A DNA stretch of 42,527 nucleotides, from NCBI RefSeq assembly GCF_013179575.1, contig NZ_JABMCQ010000016.1, positions 1 through 42,527 on the forward strand, in the 5' to 3' direction. Source of the DNA: Sphingobacterium shayense. GTDB taxonomy: Bacteria; Bacteroidota; Bacteroidia; Sphingobacteriales; Sphingobacteriaceae. Every line of letters begins with the position of its first letter. The stretch's first letter is position 1. The notes beneath the pieces were generated by a model. It saw only the letters and a list, made by a program, of their open reading frames with translations, was not told the origin of the DNA and searched no databases. Below are positions 17,640 through 26,784 of the stretch, one piece after another. A program made the translations under genes and the position numbers.

Positions 17640-18773
17640 ATGAAAAGAATCTTATTTTTTACAATTGCAAATTTTATTTTCATACCACTCTTCGGGCAGG
17701 AACGGGCGGCGAGTTTTACCGAAGATTTTATTAGAATGAATGATGAAAAGGTAACTGTAGAAGTAAATGAAGTTCAAGAGTTAGTCCATGTCCTAATGGC
17801 GATTACCGATATCGGATTGCAAGATTCAAATATGATTAATCACAATAGTGAATATTATGATAGTGTTATTAAACATTTTGGTCCTTTTCGAGAACATCCG
17901 GCAGTAAGAATAGCTGATTCCCTACTGAACGGGAGTATACTTTATTATATTTTTTTATCGTCAAATGCAAATGGTTTCACGTTCAATGGAAACAAATTAA
18001 TAAGAACTAATGTCTATACCTTTCCAGCAAAAGGTGTTGGTACGGTAGAAATTAATGAAGATCCAATCCTTAAATATCAAAATCAGTTGGAAGATTTTGC
18101 GATGGCAACTGATTTCAGAGGATTTTATGTTCAAAACAAACCATTCTACGACAAAATCAAACGGGATTACGAAAAATATGGGGAGATTGAGAAACAGAAG
18201 GAGTGGTTGGAGAGAAAGTTTGATTATAAAATAAATAGCTATAGGGTTTTGACGTCCCCTCTTATCGGAGGCATACACGCCACGACTACCTTCGAGGACA
18301 ATAATTTTAAAGAGATGCTCCTATATCTTCCAATGATCCGAAATGATAAAGAACTAACCAATGCATTAAATATCGCGATGAATAGCAGGGTGATATTCAC
18401 TGAGATCGACCATAACTACGTTGGGCCTGTGAGTGATAAATATAGAAACACTATCGACACAGTATTCAATAATAGAGATTTATGGGTAAACTCAGCAAAT
18501 AGATCAACCGCGCACTATTTAAATCCAGTTAAGGTTTTTGATGAATACATGACTTGGGGACTTTTTATCTTATACGCATCAGACACCTATGTTAACGCTC
18601 AAAAAAACTTACAATATATTGTAGATCATATCAACAACAAAATGAGGGCTAAAGGATTTCCTCAATCTGAAGCGTTCAACAAAGAATTATATAGACTTTA
18701 TAACGAAAATCCGAAGAATAAGATTGAAACGATTTATAAAGATATCTTAGATTGGAGCTCAACCCACCACTAA
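17640..18773 (+). CDS. Exported protein of unknown function (DUF4932-like)
   Basis: This 377-residue protein has a signal peptide (1-19, ending LFGQ). The body is helical and rich in Asn, Tyr and charged residues. The segment VEVNEVQELVHVLMAIT (40-56) and the general layout resemble DUF4932 proteins of Bacteroidota, which I recall as metallopeptidase-like. A short VIFTEIDHNYVGPV segment near residue 255 holds a Glu-x-x-His but not a full HExxH, so peptidase activity is doubtful. The family assignment is from memory and moderate. The coding strand is AT-rich like its neighbour. Confidence 0.6.
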   Translation: MKRILFFTIANFIFIPLFGQERAASFTEDFIRMNDEKVTVEVNEVQELVHVLMAITDIGLQDSNMINHNSEYYDSVIKHFGPFREHPAVRIADSLLNGSILYYIFLSSNANGFTFNGNKLIRTNVYTFPAKGVGTVEINEDPILKYQNQLEDFAMATDFRGFYVQNKPFYDKIKRDYEKYGEIEKQKEWLERKFDYKINSYRVLTSPLIGGIHATTTFEDNNFKEMLLYLPMIRNDKELTNALNIAMNSRVIFTEIDHNYVGPVSDKYRNTIDTVFNNRDLWVNSANRSTAHYLNPVKVFDEYMTWGLFILYASDTYVNAQKNLQYIVDHINNKMRAKGFPQSEAFNKELYRLYNENPKNKIETIYKDILDWSSTHH

Positions 18774-18852
18774 AGCAACCTCAAAAAAAGTTGAAACTGA
18801 TAAAACATATAAAAATATTCGCGCAGCAAACTAACTATATTAAATACTAAGC

Positions 18853-21255
18853 TTATTCATCCTTCAAGCTGTCCACCAGATTTGATTTGGCTGCTTTGAA
18901 CGATTGGTAGCTGATAGAGACCAAAATAATCGAAAATACAGTTAAAGCCGCTAGGCCGAAATACCACCATTTTATTTGAATGTGGTAGGCAAAATTATTT
19001 AACCACTTTTCGATTAAGAGGAAGGACGCAGGTATAGCAATTATACAAGAAATTATAAATATTCTGAAGAAGGGCCTGTTTAATTGTATGAATATTCGAT
19101 GAATCGAGGCCCCCAAAACTTTGCGGATACTCACCTCTTTTTGTTTTACCGCGATTTGGTAAACCGACATACTAAATAGCCCTAAAGCAGCAATTAGAAC
19201 AGATATTAATGTGAAAATAATGAAAGCCAATTGCATCTCCTTTTGTTTAGTGTGAAGGTTAGCGTATTGTAGATCCATGAACTTATAATCTAAAGGTAGA
19301 TCTTCTGAATATTCGTTTTTTTTCCATTCATTTTCTACAACTTCAATAGCTTGATCAACCCTCCCCGGTGCCGCTTTTACCATTAAGCTCATTTTATATC
19401 TCCCCGGTCCACATTCATCTTTATAACTATAAACCGTTGGATTTACTACATTTTCAAATCCATTAGTTTTACTATCCTTAACGACAGCGATAATCTTGAA
19501 ATTAACATCACAGCCGGAAATGCTAGCCCCTATTGGACTATTTAGCCCTAATGTTTTGGCTGCGGTTTCATTTATTATTGCATAATTAGCTAGCGAATCT
19601 TTTAAAATTTGATCTAATGAAAGATTTTCTTCACCAGCAATTCTTCCTATGTTAAGCGTTTTAAAATATCGTGTGTCAATACCAACATGTTCTAAATCGA
19701 ATTTATGATCGTTTGATGTAAAAGACTTTTTAGGAGGTAATTCTCCATTGCCAGGGACGTTAGTGGGCGAGGAGACCGATTCTATATTGGGGTTATTTTC
19801 TAATCGTTGCTTAAAATCTTCAAAATTTCCTGAAATGCTCATGTTATAATATAAACCAATTCCATTGAAAGTTATGATTTGCGCAGGCTCAAACCCCTTG
19901 TCAGTCGTTTGGATATATTTAATTTGTTTTTGAACGACAATCATTCCAACAACAAAAATAATCGCAATGACAATTTGAAAGGTTAGTAATGCATTACGGA
20001 AATTAAATTTATGACGGGTCTTTGTAAGTCCACCCTTTAATAAGTGCATGGTTTTATAACCAGATAATACTATGGCGGGATATATTCCGGATATTAGTGT
20101 TGTCGCAAGGATGGCAATGCTTAATTGTATTAAAGTTTTATTTGATATTAAATTTTGTTTTAAATCATCATTGAACCATTTCTGCAGGATATTCCCGGTA
20201 ATACTCAGTAAAATAAAACTAATCCCTGCAGCTATCAATGTTAACATTAAAACTTCTGCTAGCAGCTGCATCATGATCCCTAATCTCGAGCTCCCCAGCA
20301 CCTTCTTCATTGCTAGTTCCTTTAATCGCTGATCTGCCTGCGCCATGATCAAATTTGTAAAGTTGACCGATGCAAGAATCAGAATGGTAATTGAAAGAAC
20401 AGTAATTATCCAAACAGTTAGATAGGCGGTGTTAGATCCTGCTTTAGGTTGTAAATGCAATTTAGATAAAGGATCCGTATATGTGTTTCCATTTGCATAG
20501 ATTGAAGATTTAACCCGATCATGCGGAGCTATTTCTTTTCCAAATAAGTCGGTCATTTTACTGTTTAAAGCTTCAATATCTGTTCCCGGTCTAACTTGGA
20601 TAAATGTTTGGTAAGTGAAGGGGTTTCCTACTGCTCTTTCATCGAAAATTTCTTTTATTAATAATAGGTCATAATTGATCAAAGAAAGCGGTCTTTCTTT
20701 GATGATACCATAAATATTCTCCGTCATTCCTGACTTTAGAGAGAGCATAGGTAATGATTTTGGCTCATTAAATGCTAAATCCGCTGGCTTGAAAATTAAA
20801 TTGGCATCTCTTTCGTTAATAAGACTTGCTTCCTTTTGATCCCGCCACTTGAACAAGGGACCATTTTTACTTTCTACTTGAAAAATCTTCGCGGCAGACG
20901 AATCTAGCAAGGCGGTATTTTTCATATACACTGTTGATTCCCCAAAAATGGGGTAGCCCCCATAAGGATAAACCATCAATCTCCCGGCGAGTTCAATTTC
21001 AGGGAAGTTCTCTTTAATTAATACCGCCAAAGAGGGGGGCGTCTCTACAGAATATTTTCCATTGGCCTCTAAACCTACTTGATAAATTCTATCATAATTT
21101 GGATTCCATTTATCGTAACTTGTTTCACGATTGATATATTGGTGAGACAGAATAAATCCAGTAAAACCTAAGGTTAAACCTAATATATTCATCAAAGAAA
21201 AAACTTTGTTTTTCCATAGATTTCTCCAGGCAATTTTCCAATCGTTCTTATTCAT
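18853..21255 (-). CDS. FtsX/MacB-type ABC transporter permease
   Basis: This 800-residue permease has the Bacteroidota duplicated layout. It contains a first membrane helix (20-40, FSLMNILGLTLGFTGFILSH), a periplasmic MacB-PCD-like domain, and three FtsX helices at about 280-400. A further helix near 425-445 leads to a second periplasmic domain and a second FtsX triplet at about 675-795 containing the SIRKVLGAS coupling motif. The first half has the matching LAMKKVLGSS. There is no ATPase gene next to it, so it must share one encoded elsewhere. Such permeases move lipoproteins, peptides or drugs, or transmit mechanical force. A sigma-54-like promoter and two phased palindromes lie just upstream. 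Confidence 0.93.
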   Translation of the reverse strand: MNKNDWKIAWRNLWKNKVFSLMNILGLTLGFTGFILSHQYINRETSYDKWNPNYDRIYQVGLEANGKYSVETPPSLAVLIKENFPEIELAGRLMVYPYGGYPIFGESTVYMKNTALLDSSAAKIFQVESKNGPLFKWRDQKEASLINERDANLIFKPADLAFNEPKSLPMLSLKSGMTENIYGIIKERPLSLINYDLLLIKEIFDERAVGNPFTYQTFIQVRPGTDIEALNSKMTDLFGKEIAPHDRVKSSIYANGNTYTDPLSKLHLQPKAGSNTAYLTVWIITVLSITILILASVNFTNLIMAQADQRLKELAMKKVLGSSRLGIMMQLLAEVLMLTLIAAGISFILLSITGNILQKWFNDDLKQNLISNKTLIQLSIAILATTLISGIYPAIVLSGYKTMHLLKGGLTKTRHKFNFRNALLTFQIVIAIIFVVGMIVVQKQIKYIQTTDKGFEPAQIITFNGIGLYYNMSISGNFEDFKQRLENNPNIESVSSPTNVPGNGELPPKKSFTSNDHKFDLEHVGIDTRYFKTLNIGRIAGEENLSLDQILKDSLANYAIINETAAKTLGLNSPIGASISGCDVNFKIIAVVKDSKTNGFENVVNPTVYSYKDECGPGRYKMSLMVKAAPGRVDQAIEVVENEWKKNEYSEDLPLDYKFMDLQYANLHTKQKEMQLAFIIFTLISVLIAALGLFSMSVYQIAVKQKEVSIRKVLGASIHRIFIQLNRPFFRIFIISCIIAIPASFLLIEKWLNNFAYHIQIKWWYFGLAALTVFSIILVSISYQSFKAAKSNLVDSLKDE

Positions 21256-21299
21256 ACTTGCATGTCTTTTGTCTGAACTTTAGTTAATCAATTTATTGT

Positions 21300-21315
21300 T
21301 ACAATCGCCTTGCCA
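21300..21315 (-). promoter_or_regulatory. Sigma-54-like -24/-12 promoter of the permease gene
   Basis: On the minus strand the sequence TGGCAAGGCGATTGTA matches the sigma-54 consensus TGGCACG-N4-TTGCW with correct 10-base spacing between the -24 GG and the -12 dinucleotide. It differs at two positions (CAA for CAC and GT for GC). The predicted start site near 21289 leaves a leader of about 35 bases before the permease ATG. No TAnnTTTG box is seen here. Confidence 0.5.
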
Positions 21316-21354
21316 TAAGTGTAATTGAATGGTAGTCAGTTTATTTCGATATTA

Positions 21355-21399
21355 TCAATGTTCGAATTCGAACAGTTTTCGTACGTATTCGAACATTGA
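21355..21399. promoter_or_regulatory. Two palindromic activator sites 21 bp apart
   Basis: TGTTCGAATTCGAACA (21359-21374) is a perfect 16-bp palindrome. GTTCGAATTCGAACA (21360-21374) recurs as GTACGTATTCGAACA (21381-21395) with 13 of 15 bases equal and an offset of exactly 21 bp, two helical turns. The outer arms TCAATGTTCGAAT and ATTCGAACATTGA also form a perfect 13-bp inverted repeat. The sites lie about 75-105 bases upstream of the inferred start, where sigma-54 enhancer-binding proteins bind. Confidence 0.7.
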
Positions 21400-21451
21400 G
21401 TCATTGCTGTCAACACACCCTGGAGGAAGTAATATTATTGGTCACGGTCGT

Positions 21452-21471
21452 CGCTATACTTGCCTATAGCG
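21452..21471. repeat. Small inverted repeat in GC-richer segment
   Basis: CGCTATA and TATAGCG form a perfect 7-bp stem around a 6-base loop. It is not followed by a T-tract. It lies in a compact segment (21440-21500) richer in G and C than its surroundings, near the likely end of the accessory island. Confidence 0.55.
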
Positions 21472-21563
21472 TTCCTGCGGCTTGGCGTTCGGGCGGGCAA
21501 TCGAAGTATTAAAAGCGAATTTATTACTAAAATTCATTAGAAAGACAAAACTCAAAGTTTGCA

Positions 21564-21580
21564 CGTCAGCCCGTCTGACG
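21564..21580. repeat. Small inverted repeat after the DUF4279 remnant
   Basis: CGTCAG and CTGACG form a perfect 6-bp stem with a CCCGT loop, 11 bases past the last stop of the DUF4279 remnant in its reading direction. It may be part of a cassette end or a weak terminator. Confidence 0.45.
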
Positions 21581-21591
21581 CAACACCCGTT

Positions 21592-22000
21592 TTATGCGGT
21601 CGTGATTTCTTCTGTATTGTTTGTCCAACAGTCTATATTCAAGTGAATTCCACTTTGCCCAAGTCATAACATTTCCTGAGGATGAAATTCCATTCCGCAT
21701 TGTTGATCATTGTCATAAAGCATCCAAAACAAAATTTTGTCTCTTGTCATTCCAATCTTTTCAAGTTCACAAAACTTTGGCTCTAAAATGTCAAGGAAAT
21801 TATTAATAAAATCATAGTAGCGGTCATTTTTAGTTTTCACTTACCATATACATCCAATTGCTATATCGGTCTTTCGAAACCTTGTCATTATCGTTTTCAG
21901 TCGGCTGAAGATCTAATAGTTTTGTTACGCAATTATAGATTTCAGAGTTATTGTCAGTGTCAATGAATAATTGATAATATTTTATTCTCTTATAGTTGTT
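21592..22000 (-). pseudogene. Broken DUF4279-domain gene
   Basis: Reading the minus strand gives two frames that join into one protein. The first (22000 to 21833) reads through KYYQLFIDTDNNS, a KLLDLQPT motif and SNWMYMVSEN, then meets TAA at 21832. Skipping one base (T at 21832) the next frame continues KNDRYYDFINNFLDILEPK and DKILFWMLYDNDQQCGMEF. It meets an in-frame TGA at 21664-21666 and continues with GIHLNIDCW to a final TAA at 21592. This order (strand, LLxLxPT, W, DxINxxLDxLEPK, D..QC..EF, C-terminal strand ending CW) fits DUF4279 proteins of about 120 residues. No in-frame ATG is found at the beginning; the nearest ATG (22007) is in another frame. At least two lesions are needed, so decay is more likely than one sequencing error. 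Confidence 0.75.
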
Positions 22001-22023
22001 TTAGCATGCCGCATTACGGAAAA

Positions 22024-22096
22024 CGCATTGACGAAGTGGCGGTTAAATGTGCAGAAACGTTCAACTTAGCTGCAAACCCGCCATTTTACCAATGCG
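22024..22096. repeat. attC-like imperfect inverted repeat downstream of the DUF5694 gene
   Basis: Arm 22024-22044 (CGCATTG, a mismatched centre, TGGCGGTT) pairs with arm 22075-22096 (AACCCGCCA to AATGCG) with three or four central mismatches and one bulge, around a 30-base loop. The motif TTAGCTGC occurs at 22066-22073 in the loop and at 22100-22107 beside the right arm. The imperfect paired arms around a spacer resemble an integron attC site, but the core GTTAGCT does not fully match GTTRRRY. Confidence 0.5.
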
Positions 22097-22109
22097 ATGT
22101 TAGCTGCGG

Positions 22110-22937
22110 TTATTTCAAATAGTCAAATATATTTTCAACTTTGTATTTGGGGCTTCTTCTCAAAAAATCCATAAAAAAAGCTGTGTGTGTTCCTCCCATT
22201 AAAATAAATATCCTGTCACTCTTGTTAACAGTTATTTGGTTGAGATTTGAAAACATAACTAAATTTCTATGATAAAATTTAGCAGCTTCATCTGCTCCTT
22301 CCGAATTTCCTTTGCTTGAAATATATGTCAATAAATCGGCATTAAAATTAATTAGACTTTCCAAATATTGAGGATGATTGTTTAACTTGAATAAATCATA
22401 AAAAGGAATTCCTTCTACCGGATATTTTGCCTTATTCTCTTTGACTAGCTCCCAATATTTATTTAACGTAGTTTTATCTAGGTTATCTTTCACACTAATA
22501 TTATAGTTATACCCCTCTTTAAAATCTATTCCATAAATTTTTTTTGCTCCGCTCAATCTTCCAACTTCATAAGCCAATAACTCTCTTTCATCAGGCTTTT
22601 TAAATTTTTTGTGTGGATTATTGATATAATCTAAATAGTCTGCTTGTCTTATACTATCATTTTTAGGTAATGCTTCTATAAGAATTATAGTAGGTTTAAA
22701 TTCTGCTAAAAGTTTTGCTACTTTTTTAACTTCTATTTGGTTTTTCTTGTCATTTTCATCGAATTTTATCGAGTTGGCATCCGAAGTTTCTCCCATATGA
22801 AACGTTGCGACATTTAAAACCGGAACTGCATCGTTAAATTTGGTTTGAAAAATATTTTTTTTATCAAAAGTGGTTTCTTGTCCATAAAGATTTATTGTCA
22901 CAAATACCAGAAATGTTAAAAGTGTTTTCGTTTTCAT
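22110..22937 (-). CDS. Exported DUF5694-domain protein
   Basis: This 275-residue protein has a signal peptide (1-19, ending LYG-Q). The body has the DUF5694 pattern: LNVATFHMGETSDA near 42-55, IILIEALPKND near 84-94, and a C-terminal IFILMGGTHTAFFMDFL near 243-259. The GTFH-like and GGTHT motifs recall the EreA/TraB-like fold, so a hydrolase role is possible but unproven. The gene is bracketed by inverted copies of ATGTTAGCTG (22097-22106 and 22959-22968) lying just outside the reading frame, and its codons are more A/T-rich than the surrounding core genes. Both point to horizontal gain. A TAGTTTCG box, one mismatch from TAnnTTTG, lies about 50 bases upstream. Confidence 0.82.
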   Translation of the reverse strand: MKTKTLLTFLVFVTINLYGQETTFDKKNIFQTKFNDAVPVLNVATFHMGETSDANSIKFDENDKKNQIEVKKVAKLLAEFKPTIILIEALPKNDSIRQADYLDYINNPHKKFKKPDERELLAYEVGRLSGAKKIYGIDFKEGYNYNISVKDNLDKTTLNKYWELVKENKAKYPVEGIPFYDLFKLNNHPQYLESLINFNADLLTYISSKGNSEGADEAAKFYHRNLVMFSNLNQITVNKSDRIFILMGGTHTAFFMDFLRRSPKYKVENIFDYLK

Positions 22938-23469
<532 letters not shown>

Positions 23470-23576
23470 GTTTTTCAACAGTGCAAACATAAATCAAAAA
23501 TTCCAATCTACAAAGCCTCAAAACGGATTTTTTGATTATTTTCAATAACCTTCTGAGTCTCAAAATGATTTTTTGT

Positions 23577-25718
23577 CTAAGGGTTTTCTGCGGATCGTTT
23601 CTTGTTGACATCGTAGTCAATCCGGACATGATAAATGCTCTTTAACATCGATTTGAAGATTTCAGAAACCTCTGTAATGTCTCGCATTGTTATGTTTGCG
23701 TTTATGAACTGACGTTGTGTTATTTTATAGTCAATAATTTTGTCCACTAATGTATTAATTGATTCTTCGGTCGGATCTTTTAATGATCTGGAGGCTGCTT
23801 CTACAGAGTCGGCAATCATAAGGATAGCTGTTTCTTTCGAGAAAGGTACCGGACCCGGATATCTAAAGATACTTTCGTCTACTAACTTTTCTGGATTATT
23901 CTTTATAGCGAGATTATAGAAATAATCAACTTTTGTTGTTCCATGGTGGGTCCGAATAAAATCAATTACAACTTCAGGTAGAAGGTTCTTTTTCGCCATA
24001 TCAAGCCCTTTGTGGACATGTGAAATAATGATTTGAGCGGATTGTTCCGGTGTTAATTCTGCGTGAGGATTAGTTCCAACTTTTTGATTTTCGATGAAGA
24101 AAAGGGGATTCAACATTTTACCTATATCGTGATACAGAGCTCCCGCACGAACGAGTAAAGGGTTGCCACCAACTTTATAAACTGCCGCTTCAGCTAAATT
24201 TGCAACTTGTAGAGAATGCTGAAAAGTTCCCGGCGCTTTCAATGATAACTCTCGTAGTAGGCGAGAGTTACTATTGGTAAGCTCCATTAAGGTTAAATCA
24301 GACACAATACCGAATAAGCGCTCGAAGGCATAAATTAGAGGATAAGCGAGCAGCGTCAATCCAACGCTTACAATAAACGGAATAATGTCTGACCAGTAAA
24401 TACTTTGAAGCGAACCGTTCCGTGTGAGAACCAATCCAATATAAGAAACTGTATAGGTGACCAAGATGAGGAGTGAGGAAATAAGAAATTGTTCTCGCTT
24501 TACGAGGGTTTTTATACTATAAATAGCAACCATACCGGCAATAAATTGTAAAAATACAAAGTCGTAACTATTCGGTACAAATAATGCCGCAATAAGCACC
24601 ATTAATAAATGGATATTTAATGCAACTCTCGTATCAAATAGTACGCGGAAGATAATTGGTACACTACAGTAAGGGATATAATAGAGGCTTGGGATTTTAA
24701 CGTTCAAAGCCCAAGATAACACGCCTAACATCGCCACAATGACGATTAATATAATGAATATTAGTCTATTGTTTTGATAAATGGAGGCTCTAAAGTAAAA
24801 CAAAAATACCATTAACAAAGCCATGCAGGTCGAAATCATCACAAATTGGCCCAATGCGACATAACTTTGGTTTCCACTAATCCGTGCCTCATCTTCGAAA
24901 ACCTTCCGTAGGGATTCGATTTTTTGATAGGTTTCATTATTAATGATTTTATCTTTTTCGGCAATCAGCTCCCCCTTTTGTACAACCCCTCTAGTTGTTG
25001 AAATATTTGTTAAGGCACTCTGTTCTACCTTATTTGTTAAGTTCTCGTTAAATATGTAGTTGAGCGTTATGTATGTTTTTAGTACTTCTGCTAGCCATGC
25101 TTTTCGGCCTATCTTATTGTTTTTGGCGAGTGTTTTATTAATGTATTGATTCGCAGATTCAATTGTGAAGATATCAGCAGTGTTTTTTTGCTGCGCGATG
25201 TTTTCGTGCAGAAGGGTAAAATTGTACTGGCTTTTTGTTTGGTCAACCTTTTCTGGATTTTCACCTTTGTTTTGATATCGATTGTTTAACGAAATAATAC
25301 CGCGATCATAGACGTAATTTAATAATGCATTGCCGACTGCTTGGTAGTTTTCTAAGTTTTGACCTGCTACCGAATCCATGTTGCTTATTTGCCATTTTTC
25401 GGCTATATCAGTGTTGAATTGATCAATTTGTTCTTTGCTGGCGCTAAGGTTTAAATTATATATGGGCTGAACTGTTTTCAGGATCTGTTCACGATCTTTA
25501 TTAAGTTCTTCCTGTGTCTTAAGAATTGCGAAATTATATGGTGATATGAGGTTGTCGTGATTCCAGGCTTTACCTTTTTGGAATTCATATCTAAAACGGG
25601 GTTGTTTCGGCAAGAAGATACAGATGAGTACAATAGCCAAAATAATCATCGCAAATTTGATAATAAGAGAGTTGTTTTGGTTCTTTTCGCGTAGATAGTT
25701 TATTTTAAGTTTCGCCAC
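23577..25718 (-). CDS. 7TM-HD phosphohydrolase (PgpH-like c-di-AMP phosphodiesterase)
   Basis: This 713-residue membrane protein begins with one helix (20-38), has an extracellular 7TMR-HDED domain at about 50-285, and a block of about seven helices at 290-465. A cytoplasmic HD domain at about 490-680 shows HSLQVANLAEAAV, the HD dyad in ALYHDIGKM and HVHKGL and RTHHGTT downstream His motifs. The family includes PgpH, which hydrolyses cyclic di-AMP. The first residues overlap nothing, and a perfect -7 box lies 38 bases upstream. It is divergent from rpe. Confidence 0.93.
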   Translation of the reverse strand: MAKLKINYLREKNQNNSLIIKFAMIILAIVLICIFLPKQPRFRYEFQKGKAWNHDNLISPYNFAILKTQEELNKDREQILKTVQPIYNLNLSASKEQIDQFNTDIAEKWQISNMDSVAGQNLENYQAVGNALLNYVYDRGIISLNNRYQNKGENPEKVDQTKSQYNFTLLHENIAQQKNTADIFTIESANQYINKTLAKNNKIGRKAWLAEVLKTYITLNYIFNENLTNKVEQSALTNISTTRGVVQKGELIAEKDKIINNETYQKIESLRKVFEDEARISGNQSYVALGQFVMISTCMALLMVFLFYFRASIYQNNRLIFIILIVIVAMLGVLSWALNVKIPSLYYIPYCSVPIIFRVLFDTRVALNIHLLMVLIAALFVPNSYDFVFLQFIAGMVAIYSIKTLVKREQFLISSLLILVTYTVSYIGLVLTRNGSLQSIYWSDIIPFIVSVGLTLLAYPLIYAFERLFGIVSDLTLMELTNSNSRLLRELSLKAPGTFQHSLQVANLAEAAVYKVGGNPLLVRAGALYHDIGKMLNPLFFIENQKVGTNPHAELTPEQSAQIIISHVHKGLDMAKKNLLPEVVIDFIRTHHGTTKVDYFYNLAIKNNPEKLVDESIFRYPGPVPFSKETAILMIADSVEAASRSLKDPTEESINTLVDKIIDYKITQRQFINANITMRDITEVSEIFKSMLKSIYHVRIDYDVNKKRSAENP

Positions 25719-25755
25719 GTTTGTATTCTTTTGATCTGTTTCACAATATTTAAAA

Positions 25756-25763
25756 CAAATGTA
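25756..25763 (-). promoter_or_regulatory. Bacteroidota -7 box for the 7TM-HD gene
   Basis: TACATTTG on the minus strand matches TAnnTTTG perfectly, 38 bases before the ATG at 25718. Confidence 0.6.
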
Positions 25764-25831
25764 CTATTAATTGATGAATGCATTAGGTTATTTAAATTAC
25801 GAAAAACCCAGTAATTAGTAGCAGACTTGTG

Positions 25832-25839
25832 TATCTTTG
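25832..25839 (+). promoter_or_regulatory. Bacteroidota -7 box for rpe
   Basis: TATCTTTG matches TAnnTTTG perfectly, 24 bases before the rpe ATG. Confidence 0.65.
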
Positions 25840-25862
25840 CAAAAAATTAAACATTCTTTAAG

Positions 25863-26534
25863 ATGAAACACTTAATCGCTCCTTCCGTATTGGCTGCAGA
25901 TTTTGCTAAACTTTATGATGATATTCAAATGGTCAATAATAGTCAGGCGGATTGGTTCCATATCGATATCATGGACGGTGTCTTCGTGCCAAACATTTCA
26001 TTTGGTTTTCCTGTAATGCAGGCTATTGAGAAACATGCGCAAAAACCCCTTGATGTTCATTTGATGATTGTCGACCCTGATCGTTATTTGAAGGTATGTA
26101 GGGATTCGGGGGCTGCAGTTATAACGGTGCATTATGAGGCATGTACACATCTTCATAGGACTTTAGCAGCGATCAAAGAATTAGGCTGTAAGGCTGGTGT
26201 TGCGTTAAACCCGCATACGCCCATTAGTCTACTTCAAGATGTGATTCAAGATATCGATTTGGTATGTTTGATGTCCGTGAATCCCGGTTTTGGGGGACAA
26301 AAATTTATTGAACGCACATATACGAAAATCAAGGAACTTCGAGCTTTATCTGCGGGCGTTAATGACACTCTTTTAATTGAGATAGATGGCGGGGTAGGTG
26401 ACAAGAACGCCGGATTGTTGTTAGAGGCAGGGGCAGACGTTTTAGTGGCGGGGAGTAGTGTCTTCTCTGCAGAAAATCCGACAGAAGCGATACAAAGACT
26501 TAAAAATGTGACGCTTGGTGCGCAACAAATTTAG
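25863..26534 (+). CDS. rpe: Ribulose-phosphate 3-epimerase
   Basis: This 223-residue TIM-barrel enzyme shows the family landmarks: APSVLAADF (6-14), HIDIMDGVFVPN with metal ligands His33 and Asp35 and catalytic Asp38, DVHLM near 64-68, VNPGFGGQKF with MSVNPG before it, and EIDGGV near 173-178 supplying the second catalytic Asp. It interconverts ribulose 5-phosphate and xylulose 5-phosphate in the pentose phosphate pathway in the cytosol. Length and start are those expected for the family. Confidence 0.97.
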   Translation: MKHLIAPSVLAADFAKLYDDIQMVNNSQADWFHIDIMDGVFVPNISFGFPVMQAIEKHAQKPLDVHLMIVDPDRYLKVCRDSGAAVITVHYEACTHLHRTLAAIKELGCKAGVALNPHTPISLLQDVIQDIDLVCLMSVNPGFGGQKFIERTYTKIKELRALSAGVNDTLLIEIDGGVGDKNAGLLLEAGADVLVAGSSVFSAENPTEAIQRLKNVTLGAQQI

Positions 26535-26547
26535 AATGGATAATCGG

Positions 26548-26574
26548 AAGGGCGTTTTGCCCTTTTGTTTTTTG
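26548..26574 (+). terminator. Terminator of rpe
   Basis: AAGGGC/GCCCTT stem with a GTTTT loop is followed by TTGTTTTTTG, starting 14 bases after the rpe stop. Confidence 0.8.
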
Positions 26575-26710
26575 ATGCGTAAGTATGGATTATTGTTAGA
26601 GTAGTGGTAACCTATTCCGTTAAATCATAAATGAATATTACTCTTGTTTGGATTTATTCCAAATTAGGGTTCCGCTTGGTTTAAAACTATTTTTAACCTA
26701 TTCTTTTTCG

Positions 26711-26718
26711 TATTTTTG
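26711..26718 (+). promoter_or_regulatory. Bacteroidota -7 box for the aconitase gene
   Basis: TATTTTTG matches TAnnTTTG perfectly, 67 bases before the ATG at 26785. Confidence 0.6.
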
Positions 26719-26784
26719 TGTGAATTGAAAAATCGGGTAACCGATTTAGTTTTAATTGAGTACATCAAATAATAATTATAATAA

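Larger units (their letters stand above)
21256..22109. other. 854-base stretch with promoter, palindromes, pseudogene and attC-like hairpin
   Basis: No intact gene is present. From left to right it holds the sigma-54-like promoter and phased palindromes of the permease (21300-21398), a compact GC-richer segment with two hairpins (21452-21471 and 21564-21580), a broken DUF4279 gene on the minus strand (21592-22000), and an attC-like imperfect inverted repeat (22024-22096). A plus-strand 61-codon frame at 21621-21806 is antisense to the pseudogene and not supported. Confidence 0.7.

Noticed and set aside
21621-21806. 61-codon plus-strand open frame
   Set aside because: It is antisense to the DUF4279 remnant, whose translation is recognisable; the plus frame is not.
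21756-21842. Possibility that the frameshift in the DUF4279 remnant is programmed
   Set aside because: A second lesion (TGA at 21664) and the missing start codon make simple decay the better explanation.
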